Positions 26,271-33,028 of a stretch of 35,036 nt of DNA are shown piece after piece. This DNA is from Actinotignum schaalii (lineage in GTDB: Bacteria; Actinomycetota; Actinomycetes; Actinomycetales; Actinomycetaceae), in contig NZ_JARBHJ010000030.1 of the NCBI RefSeq assembly GCF_028864145.1, positions 1-35,036 on the forward strand, in the 5' to 3' direction. Each line of letters opens with the position of its first letter. Position 1 is the first letter of the stretch. A model generated the notes under the pieces. The model had not been told where the DNA came from, made no database searches, and was given only the letters and a program-made list of their open reading frames with translations. The position numbers were made by a program, and so were the translations under genes.

Positions 26271-27144
26271 GAGTGACACGCTAGCGCAAAACCTTCGGCT
26301 TCGGCTTGATCTTTCCTACGACGGTACTGAATTTCACGGTTGGGCAGCGCAGCCCGGCCTGCGGACCGTGGAAGGCACCCTCACAGAGGCTCTCGCCACG
26401 GTGCTGAGAGCTCCGGTCATGCTCACGGTGGCCGGGCGCACCGACGCCGGGGTGCACGCCCGCGGGCAGGTCGCCCATGTGGATGTGCCGCGCGCGGTGC
26501 TCACCGCGGCGGCGGGGCGTTCTCAAGATGACCCCACCCGGGTGCTGGTGCGGCGGGTGCAGGGCCTGCTCGCGCGCGCTGCGAGCGGCCCGCGGGGGAG
26601 CGCCGATATTGTGCTCCACAGCGCCCGCGAGGTATCCTCCGATTTCGATGCCCGTTTTTCCGCGGTTTCGCGCGAATACACGTACCGCATTGCGGTGGGT
26701 CACTTCGATCCTTTACGACGACGCGACGTCCTCTGGCTGGCCGGCCCGCTCGACCTGAGCGCGATGCGGGAGGCCGCGGCCTCCCTCCTGGGCGAACACG
26801 ATTTCCTCTCCTATTGCAAACCGCGCCCGGGGGCGACGACGGTCCGCGAGCTCCTGGCTCTGGACGTGGCTGAAGAAGGTGAGCTGGTAACCATTCACGC
26901 GGTGGCCGATGCTTTTTGCCATTCCATGGTGCGCACCCTCGTGGGCTCTCTGCTCCGGGTGGGCGAGGGGCGGCGCGATGCCGGCTGGCCGGCCCGGCGC
27001 TTGCGCGAAGCGAGCCGGGACGGGGAAGTGGTGGTAGCCCCGCCCCATCCCCTCACTCTCGAAAAAGTGAATTATCCTGAACCGGGTCAGTGGGCTGCGC
27101 GCGCTGAGGCTTCTCGGGCCATCCGTACGCTGCTAGAGGATTAG
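26269..27144 (+). CDS. truA: tRNA pseudouridine(38-40) synthase
   Basis: TruA makes pseudouridine at positions 38-40 of the tRNA anticodon stem. From ATG 26269 the product is 291 residues, opening MSDTLAQNLRLRLDLSYDG, with catalytic D59 in AGRTDAGVHA, the FDARFSAVSREYTYRI segment and SMVRTLVGSLLRVGEG. Upstream in-frame codons run antisense through the kinase and are not family-like. Its ATG overlaps the long-start ATG of the divergent kinase in the palindrome CATG. It follows rplQ in many relatives; here the kinase gene intervenes. Confidence 0.94.
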   Translation: MSDTLAQNLRLRLDLSYDGTEFHGWAAQPGLRTVEGTLTEALATVLRAPVMLTVAGRTDAGVHARGQVAHVDVPRAVLTAAAGRSQDDPTRVLVRRVQGLLARAASGPRGSADIVLHSAREVSSDFDARFSAVSREYTYRIAVGHFDPLRRRDVLWLAGPLDLSAMREAAASLLGEHDFLSYCKPRPGATTVRELLALDVAEEGELVTIHAVADAFCHSMVRTLVGSLLRVGEGRRDAGWPARRLREASRDGEVVVAPPHPLTLEKVNYPEPGQWAARAEASRAIRTLLED

Positions 27145-27226
27145 CTGGCAGCTACCGTTGCGCGCGGCCGTGACAATGCTGGCCACCACCATTCCACGCG
27201 CGGTGCGCATCTTCGATTCGTGCCGA

Positions 27227-27255
27227 TTTAACGTGTCGTCGGCCCCGGGTAAAAT
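27227..27255 (+). promoter_or_regulatory. Candidate promoter of the LssY-C gene
   Basis: TTTAAC (27227-27232), a 17-base spacer and TAAAAT (27250-27255) form a promoter whose predicted start site (about 27262) falls at the GTG codon at 27263. This suggests a leaderless mRNA. Confidence 0.5.
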
Positions 27256-27262
27256 CGGTAAC

Positions 27263-28795
27263 GTGACTCAGGAACAAAGCCAAGCTGCGCAATCAACGCC
27301 GGTGCGCTCGGTGCGGCACAGCGCTGACCAGCGCTGGCCGGTTCCGTCGTGCCCACCCGCCTATACGCGCCTGCCCCGGCAGCGGCTGCGGCGGGGCTTC
27401 CCTTTGTATGCGGTCTTGGCGGGGCTGTTCGTCGTCGTCGCCCTGATTTATAGTTTCTGGTTGGCTGTGCTCCTTTTGTTGCGGGGGCTTCCCGGGCAGC
27501 CGTTGTGGTGGCTGCACCTGCTGGTGTTTTGGGCGCTTGCGGCATATTTCGCTTTCCCGCGCCTGCATCAGCTTTTTTCGCTTATGTACGTGCCGGATTA
27601 TTTCTTCGGGCGCACCAAAACTGCGGACGGTATCCTCGGGGACCCGGTTAATATCGGCTGGGAGGGTAGTGAGGCGGATATTCACGCGGCCATGCGGGCC
27701 GCGGGCTGGATCGAAGCCGAACCTATTACTTTCCGTACATCTTGGCGCATTATCGTGGCCGCGGTGCTGCGCCGTTCCTATCCTTCCGCACCGGTGTCTG
27801 ATTTGTATTTGTTCTCCCGGAAACAGGAATTCGCCTACCAGCAGGAAGTGGACGGCAATGCGGCCCAGCGCCACCACGTGCGCTTTTGGCGCTGCCCACC
27901 CGATTGGACCCTCCCGGGCGGGGAACGCATCACCTGGCTCGCCGCCGGAACCTTTGATCGCAGCGTGGGGCTATCCATTTTCACCGGGCAATTCACCCAC
28001 AAAATCGACCCGAATATCGATGCGGAGCGGGATTTCATTATCAACACGGTGCGCTACGCCGATCCCGAAAGCCACGTGAGCGTTATCGAACAGTATTTCA
28101 ACGCCTATAGCTCACGCAACGGCGGCGGGGATGAGATCCAAACCGACGGTGACCTTCCTATCCTCGATGTCACCGGCGCGGCCGTGCGCCTGGGTGCGTG
28201 TATGGAGGAGAGCGGCCTCGATACTGAGGAGTATTCCGGCCGCTGCGATTCCGGTAGCGGAACGACGGCGCGCCTCGGGCGCGGGCACTCTGACTACTCG
28301 TGTGCGGGCCGTCCGGGTGGAGGCCATCGTCGTTCGGGTTATCTGCGTAGTGACTCCGCGGGCAAGCCGGGGTGGCGCAATTCCAGTGCTATGGCAGAAA
28401 AGGCCACCGAGCTCGCGCGCACCGCGGCCGAACACCGCGTCCCGCCCGGGGCTCTGCTCTTTTCCGCGGTGGCGATCACGGTACTGCTGGGAACTGCGCT
28501 GGTTACCGATATGCTCCCGGCTTCCGCGGTGGATGTGGTGCTCTACCTGGTCATGCTGCTGCTCCTGCTCGGGGTGGCCAACCATTCCCGGGTGGCCTGG
28601 GTGCTGTTTCTTGCCTGCGAAGCGGGTATTGCACTGCTGTATCTCTTGTTGGCAACCACGGGGGAAACCGCGGCCATGTACCCGGCCGGAATCTCGGTGT
28701 TGGTGGTGCTGGCGATCACTGCGCCACATGTGCGCCTGTGGGTCACAGAAGGCCGGGCCGAACCCGTGGTGGATCTGCCCACCCCCATCCTGTAA
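27263..28795 (+). CDS. Membrane protein with LssY-C-type domain
   Basis: From GTG 27263 the product is 510 residues. It has two hydrophobic segments at about 47-72 and 81-98, then a soluble domain. That domain carries DPVNIGWEGS (127-136), RRSYPSAPVSDLYLFSRKQ (170-188), QRHHVRFWR (202-210) and THKIDPNIDAERDF (245-258), the pattern of the LssY C-terminal domain family. A polar linker of about 100 residues follows, then about four hydrophobic segments near the C-terminus. No enzymatic role is established for this domain. The gene lies between truA and the rplM promoter, alone in its transcript. Earlier in-frame ATGs at 27158 and 27176 lack family support. Confidence 0.7.
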   Translation: MTQEQSQAAQSTPVRSVRHSADQRWPVPSCPPAYTRLPRQRLRRGFPLYAVLAGLFVVVALIYSFWLAVLLLLRGLPGQPLWWLHLLVFWALAAYFAFPRLHQLFSLMYVPDYFFGRTKTADGILGDPVNIGWEGSEADIHAAMRAAGWIEAEPITFRTSWRIIVAAVLRRSYPSAPVSDLYLFSRKQEFAYQQEVDGNAAQRHHVRFWRCPPDWTLPGGERITWLAAGTFDRSVGLSIFTGQFTHKIDPNIDAERDFIINTVRYADPESHVSVIEQYFNAYSSRNGGGDEIQTDGDLPILDVTGAAVRLGACMEESGLDTEEYSGRCDSGSGTTARLGRGHSDYSCAGRPGGGHRRSGYLRSDSAGKPGWRNSSAMAEKATELARTAAEHRVPPGALLFSAVAITVLLGTALVTDMLPASAVDVVLYLVMLLLLLGVANHSRVAWVLFLACEAGIALLYLLLATTGETAAMYPAGISVLVVLAITAPHVRLWVTEGRAEPVVDLPTPIL

Positions 28796-28832
28796 AAGCG
28801 CCGGTGGAGTACCTCACAGCGCCGGCAAAGCT

Positions 28833-28861
28833 TTGACCGGCGTAGGCGCCACGGGTATGAT
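28833..28861 (+). promoter_or_regulatory. Strong promoter of rplM-rpsI
   Basis: TTGACC (28833-28838), exactly 17 bases, then TATGAT (28856-28861) make the best housekeeping promoter in the window. Transcription should begin near 28868, giving a leader of about 140 bases before rplM that could carry regulation. No known L13-leader structure was recognised. Confidence 0.75.
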
Positions 28862-29007
28862 AGAGCGTTGTTGTCCATACCATCGGCGCGATGCTTATTC
28901 CCACTCGTCGCGCGCTGTGAAGGGCACATCCAACTTTTGACCGTTACGGTTTCGCCCGCCACCACGGCGGATGCTCGGAACCAATATCAGAAACGAAGGC
29001 TACGCAC

Positions 29008-29451
29008 GTGCGCACGTACACTCCTAAGCCCGGCGACATTGAGAAGAAGTGGTACATCATTGACGCCACCGATGTTGTCCTCGGGCGTTTGGCAGCTCAG
29101 GTTGCCGCCCTGCTCCGTGGGAAGCACAAACCGAATTTTGCTCCTCACATGGATACCGGCGATTTCGTTATTATCACGAATGCGAGCAAGGTGACCCTCA
29201 CGGGAAGCAAGGCAACGCAGAAGATGGCTTACCGGCATTCCGGTTACCCGGGGGGCCTCAAGGCTACCTCGTATGCCGAACTCCTTGCCTCGAATCCCGA
29301 GCAGGCCGTTATTAAGGCGGTGCGCGGCATGCTTCCGCACACGTCTCTCGGACGCCAGCAGCTGAAGAAGCTGAAGGTTTTTGCCGGCGCTGAGCATCCT
29401 CACGAAGCTCAGAAGCCCGAACCTTACGAGCTGAAGAAGATCGCCCAATAA
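29008..29451 (+). CDS. rplM: 50S ribosomal protein L13
   Basis: L13 is an early 50S assembly protein. The 147-residue product starts at GTG 29008 ([19 protein letters not shown]) after a GAAGG ribosome site. It has the [19 protein letters not shown] segment and the [21 protein letters not shown] signature. It forms the usual pair with rpsI 44 bases downstream. Confidence 0.96.
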   Translation: MRTYTPKPGDIEKKWYIIDATDVVLGRLAAQVAALLRGKHKPNFAPHMDTGDFVIITNASKVTLTGSKATQKMAYRHSGYPGGLKATSYAELLASNPEQAVIKAVRGMLPHTSLGRQQLKKLKVFAGAEHPHEAQKPEPYELKKIAQ

Positions 29452-29495
29452 GCGAGTCGCGTTCGGCCGCTTTTTTCGGAACAGGATTTACATCA

Positions 29496-29984
29496 ATGTC
29501 AGAAACTCATGTTGACACCCAGGTGGAGGAGGAGTTCAGCGGCTCCTACACCACAGAGACCGAAACCCCCAAGGTCGGTCAGGGTGTATCCGCCGCTGTC
29601 CCGGGTCAGGCACTCGGCCGCCGCAAGGAAGCCGTTGCCCGCGTCCGGCTCGTCCCCGGCTCGGGGGAATGGAAGGTGAACGGCCGCGACCTGGCCGATT
29701 ACTTCCCTAATAAGATCCATCAGCAGCTCGTGAAGTCCCCCTTCACCCTGCTTGATCTCGAAGGCCGTTTCGATGTTATCGCCCGTATCAACGGTGGTGG
29801 CATCTCAGGCCAGGCCGGTGCGCTGCGTCTCGGCATCGCCCGCGCCCTCAACGAAATTGACCGCGAAGCGAATCGCCCGGCCCTCAAGAAGGCCGGCTAC
29901 CTCACCCGCGATGCTCGCGCGGTGGAACGCAAGAAGGCCGGCCTGAAGAAGGCCCGCAAGGCTTCGCAGTTCTCCAAGCGTTAA
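29496..29984 (+). CDS. rpsI: 30S ribosomal protein S9
   Basis: S9 reaches into the P site with its C-terminal tail. The 162-residue product has an acidic N-terminal extension of about 40 residues typical of the phylum. The core [20 protein letters not shown] follows, and the conserved tail ends in Ser-Lys-Arg. It is co-transcribed with rplM and followed by a terminator. Confidence 0.96.
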   Translation: MSETHVDTQVEEEFSGSYTTETETPKVGQGVSAAVPGQALGRRKEAVARVRLVPGSGEWKVNGRDLADYFPNKIHQQLVKSPFTLLDLEGRFDVIARINGGGISGQAGALRLGIARALNEIDREANRPALKKAGYLTRDARAVERKKAGLKKARKASQFSKR

Positions 29985-30027
29985 GCTTCGGCGCTATGCG
30001 CCTATCTGGGTGCATCGCTCATTTTTT

Positions 30028-30062
30028 ACAAGGGAGGTCCCAATTCGGGGCCTCCCTTGTTG
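30028..30062 (+). terminator. Terminator after rpsI
   Basis: A 14-position stem (30028-30041 with 30047-30060, one G-T pair) has loop AATTC. The following T-tract is weak (TTGTTGC), but a run of six T residues precedes the stem on the other side. It probably ends the rplM-rpsI transcript. Confidence 0.7.
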
Positions 30063-30113
30063 CATGTGCCCCGTTCGCCCTTTGGTTAGCGCGCGTCCAC
30101 CCCGCGTTCCTTT

Positions 30114-30142
30114 TTCCGCCAGCGGGCGGTGCGCGTTACAGT
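30114..30142 (+). promoter_or_regulatory. Possible glmM promoter
   Basis: TACAGT at 30137-30142 is a fair -10, with only a weak TTCCGC 17 bases upstream. It falls in the gap after the rpsI terminator and would give a leader of about 145 bases for glmM. Confidence 0.35.
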
Positions 30143-30293
30143 AGAACACAGCGCACCCGCGGTACCAGCCAGGACGGCCAGATTCGATATAAGTTTCGCA
30201 GCCGCCTCCGGTTCCGGATCTCGCGGGCGAAGTAAGAACAGAGGGAAGCACATGCGGCGCGGCACCGGCCGCGCCTTGGCGAAAGGCTGAGTA

Positions 30294-31640
30294 ATGCCAC
30301 GACTTTTTGGAACAGATGGCGTCCGCGGACTCGCAAACCGAGCTCTGACGGCGGATCTGGCGGTGAAATTGGGGGAAGCCGCAGCGCGAGTTCTCACCCG
30401 CGAATTCGATGGGGAGGGCCGCCCGCGCGCGGTTATTGGTCAGGATTCGCGTGTTTCCGGCGGGATGCTTTCCCAGGCGGTGGCTGCCGGGCTCGCCGGT
30501 GCCGGAGTGGACGTGGAACACGTGGACGTTATTCCCACTCCCGGTATTGCTTTTCTCACCGCGGAAGGCGGCTATGACCTGGGTGTCATGATTTCCGCTT
30601 CCCACAACCCGATGCAGGACAACGGCATTAAATTCTTCGCCAAGGGAGGTTTCAAACTCGAAGACAGCCTCGAGGACGAAATCGAAGAACTCCTCGGCAC
30701 GGATTGGGGCCGCCCCACCGGCGCCGGTATTGGCCGTATTAGCGATACCGCGGAATTTGGGGACCGGCTCTACCTGGACCACCTCACCACCGCGATTACC
30801 ACCCGCCTGGATGGACTCACCATTGTCACCGATTGCGCAAACGGTGCCACCTCCGCCATCGCGCCCGAGGCGCTGCGCCGCGCCGGAGCGAAGGTTATTG
30901 TTATTAACGCTGATCCTTCTGGCTACAACATTAACGACGGTTGCGGTTCCACTCACCCGGAGGCTCTTCAGCGCGCCGTCGTGGATAACGGTGCCGATTT
31001 CGGGGTGGCTTTTGATGGCGACGCGGATCGCTGCCTGGCGGTCGATCACGAAGGCAAACTCGTGGACGGCGACCAAATCATGGCGATCCTCGCTCTTGCT
31101 CTCAAGGATGCCGGCAAACTCGCGCAGAATACCCTCGTCGTTACGGTCATGTCCAACCTGGGCCTGCTGCTCGCCATGAAGGAGCACGGCGTGCGCACGG
31201 TCCAAACCGGGGTGGGGGACCGCTACGTCCTTGAGGAGATGCGCCGCGGGGGCTACAGCCTGGGCGGCGAACAATCCGGCCACGTCATTTCTCTCGAAAA
31301 AGCCACCACCGGCGATGGCTCACTCACCAGCCTGCTCCTCGCCCAGCAAGTTGCGGCATCCGGGCGCAGCCTGCGCGAACTCGCCAGCGTGGTTACCCGC
31401 CTCCCGCAGATTCTCGTCAATGTGCCGAATGTGGATAAAGCCGCGGCCTCCACAAACGAGCAGGTCCAGCGCGCGGTCCGTGAGGTCGAGGAACGCTTGG
31501 GGGAGACGGGCCGGGTGCTGCTGCGTCCCTCGGGCACCGAGCCGCTGGTGCGGGTGATGGTTGAGGCTGCCACCCAGGAAGAAGCGGACGCCGTGGCCCA
31601 CGAACTCGCAGACGTGGTGGCCACGAACCTCGCGTTATAA
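30294..31640 (+). CDS. glmM: Phosphoglucosamine mutase
   Basis: GlmM converts glucosamine-6-phosphate to glucosamine-1-phosphate on the route to UDP-GlcNAc and peptidoglycan. The 448-residue product is full length. It opens MPRLFGTDGVRGLAN, with the phosphorylated serine S103 in SASHNP, the metal-binding loop DGDADR (241-246), the GEQSGH sugar loop and the phosphate-binding RPSGTEP near the C-terminus. Its position after rplM-rpsI is standard for Actinomycetota. Confidence 0.97.
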   Translation: MPRLFGTDGVRGLANRALTADLAVKLGEAAARVLTREFDGEGRPRAVIGQDSRVSGGMLSQAVAAGLAGAGVDVEHVDVIPTPGIAFLTAEGGYDLGVMISASHNPMQDNGIKFFAKGGFKLEDSLEDEIEELLGTDWGRPTGAGIGRISDTAEFGDRLYLDHLTTAITTRLDGLTIVTDCANGATSAIAPEALRRAGAKVIVINADPSGYNINDGCGSTHPEALQRAVVDNGADFGVAFDGDADRCLAVDHEGKLVDGDQIMAILALALKDAGKLAQNTLVVTVMSNLGLLLAMKEHGVRTVQTGVGDRYVLEEMRRGGYSLGGEQSGHVISLEKATTGDGSLTSLLLAQQVAASGRSLRELASVVTRLPQILVNVPNVDKAAASTNEQVQRAVREVEERLGETGRVLLRPSGTEPLVRVMVEAATQEEADAVAHELADVVATNLAL

Positions 31641-31772
31641 CTCTTGGTGTAACTTTCGCGGTGCGCGTCGCTCGATATTTTTACGACGCCGCCGCCACTT
31701 AGCCATGTGCCTCATCCCGCATGCCCTGCTGGCCGGCTTGCGCTGCTGGTCAGCGCGGGCGCTGCCGGACCT
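31641..31772. other. Gap after glmM
   Basis: No gene is seen. The sequence TACGACGCCGCCG at 31682-31694 matches the motif found in other gaps and could pair weakly with CGTCG just before it. No T-tract terminator was recognised downstream of glmM. Confidence 0.4.
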
Positions 31773-31862
31773 GGTAGGGATGTTCATGGGTGTGCTGCGA
31801 ATGTCGTACATACGAAGTACACCCATGAAAACCCATAGTGCCCCGCAGATACTGGTGTGACT
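31773..31862. repeat. Intergenic hairpin element, copy B
   Basis: This is the second copy of the element at 25124. Arms TCATGGGTGT (31784-31793) and ACACCCATGA (31819-31828) are perfectly complementary and enclose a further 11-position stem with two mismatches and a CGT loop. The inner strand shares CTGCGRATGTCGTACATRCGA with copy A. The outer stem differs in sequence but still pairs. The element ends about 30 bases before the stop of coaA and lies between convergent genes, as does copy A. Confidence 0.85.
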
Positions 31863-31889
31863 CCCGGGGTTCGGCTTCTGGAAGTCTGG

Positions 31890-32897
31890 CTACAATTTGC
31901 GCAGGTGAATGCGCTGTACTCGATGGTCGGCTCCCTTGCAGAGCATGATATCGGCGCGCTCGCGCGTGGGCTGAATATTCTCCAGCAGATTGGGCAGGTT
32001 GATCGCATTCCAGATCTCGAGGGAACGGTCCCGCAGCTCGGCGTCCGGCATATCCGCAAATTGGTGGAAATAGGCGCCGGGCAGGTGAAAAGCGACGTCG
32101 CGCAATTTGAAAATACGCGAGAGGTACCAGGTTTCTAGATCTTCCGGGGAGGCGTCTACGTAAATCGAGACGTCGAAGAAATCTGAGACCGCGGTGAGGT
32201 TCCCGGTGTAGAAAGCGGGATCCGTGGGGGTGAGACGTGCCCGGGAGCCGGTCAATTTTCCAGCCCCGGGGCGCCCGCCGGCGGCCAGCAGTGGCGGTTG
32301 GAGCACATTAAGCCCTTCCAGGATGAGGATATCGGGATGGGCCACCACCTGATGCTGACCGGGCACAATATCGTAAATAACGTGATCGTAGCGGGGCACC
32401 TCCACGCGGTCCTCCCCGGATTTGACCCGCCGCAGGAAATCAAGAAGCGCGGCGTGATCGTAGGATTCCGGGAAACCTTTGCGGTCCATGAGTCCGCGCT
32501 CTTCCAGCACCGCATTGGGGTAGAGGAAGCCATCGGTAGTCACCAGGTCCACGCGGGGAGTATAGGGCCAGCGCCGAAGCAACTCTTGGAGAAGTCGCGC
32601 CGTCGTCGATTTTCCTACCGCAACCGAGCCGGCAATCCCGATCACAAAAGGCGTGCGCTGTTCCCGCAAGCCCAAAAAATCGGAAGTTTTGCGATGCAGA
32701 TCCCCGATTTCCTGGGCGTACATTTGCAGCAGCGCGGAGAGCGGGCGGTAAATAGCATCCGCTTCGGCCAGGTCAATCGGGTCGCCCAGGGCTTTCAGGT
32801 GCCGCACATCCGTGTGCGTGAGGGGGAGGGGCGCGTTTTTGGCGAGGGCGCTCCATTCGTCGTGCGTGAACGTGACGAGGTGACGGTTGGACTCCAT
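31890..32897 (-). CDS. coaA: Pantothenate kinase, type I
   Basis: CoaA phosphorylates pantothenate, the first step to coenzyme A. The 335-residue product has the P-loop GIAGSVAVGKST (87-98), TTDGFLYP (120-127), RKGFPESYD (139-147) and LEGLNVLQ (193-200). Between LEGLNVLQ and VSDFFDVSIYVDA there are 36 residues, where E. coli has about 13 and M. tuberculosis about 6, so an insertion of more than 20 residues is present. ATG 32897 has no ribosome site; TAGGCT (32909-32904) ends 6 bases before it, which suggests a leaderless mRNA. It is divergent from nnr. Confidence 0.94.
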   Translation of the reverse strand: MESNRHLVTFTHDEWSALAKNAPLPLTHTDVRHLKALGDPIDLAEADAIYRPLSALLQMYAQEIGDLHRKTSDFLGLREQRTPFVIGIAGSVAVGKSTTARLLQELLRRWPYTPRVDLVTTDGFLYPNAVLEERGLMDRKGFPESYDHAALLDFLRRVKSGEDRVEVPRYDHVIYDIVPGQHQVVAHPDILILEGLNVLQPPLLAAGGRPGAGKLTGSRARLTPTDPAFYTGNLTAVSDFFDVSIYVDASPEDLETWYLSRIFKLRDVAFHLPGAYFHQFADMPDAELRDRSLEIWNAINLPNLLENIQPTRERADIMLCKGADHRVQRIHLRKL

Positions 32898-33016
32898 GGG
32901 GCCAGCCTACTAGCTGGGCGCCCAGCCCCGCCGCATCGGGTGGGGATCCGCGGCCTGGAGCTCACGGCCGTGCTCAGAGAGGCTGGCGGCCCCGTGCCAC
33001 GGCCGCGGGGGCGCGT

Positions 33017-33022
33017 TACCAT
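33017..33022 (+). promoter_or_regulatory. -10 box of nnr, leaderless arrangement
   Basis: TACCAT lies 6 bases before the ATG at 33029, which puts the expected transcription start on the A of the start codon. GTGCCA at 32994-32999 is a possible -35 at 17 bases. Confidence 0.45.
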
Positions 33023-33028
33023 ACCAGT

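Noticed and set aside
28891-28920. Nine-codon leader peptide (MLIPTRRAL) in the rplM leader
   Set aside because: No ribosome site precedes it and no attenuator hairpin follows; the likeness to the L16 N-terminus seems accidental.
29994-31283. Long open frame antisense to glmM
   Set aside because: Overlaps a clear glmM gene, with no motif and no ribosome site.
31784-31828. Chromosome dimer resolution (dif) or phage attachment site
   Set aside because: The palindrome does not match the known actinobacterial dif consensus, and no integrase or tRNA lies nearby.
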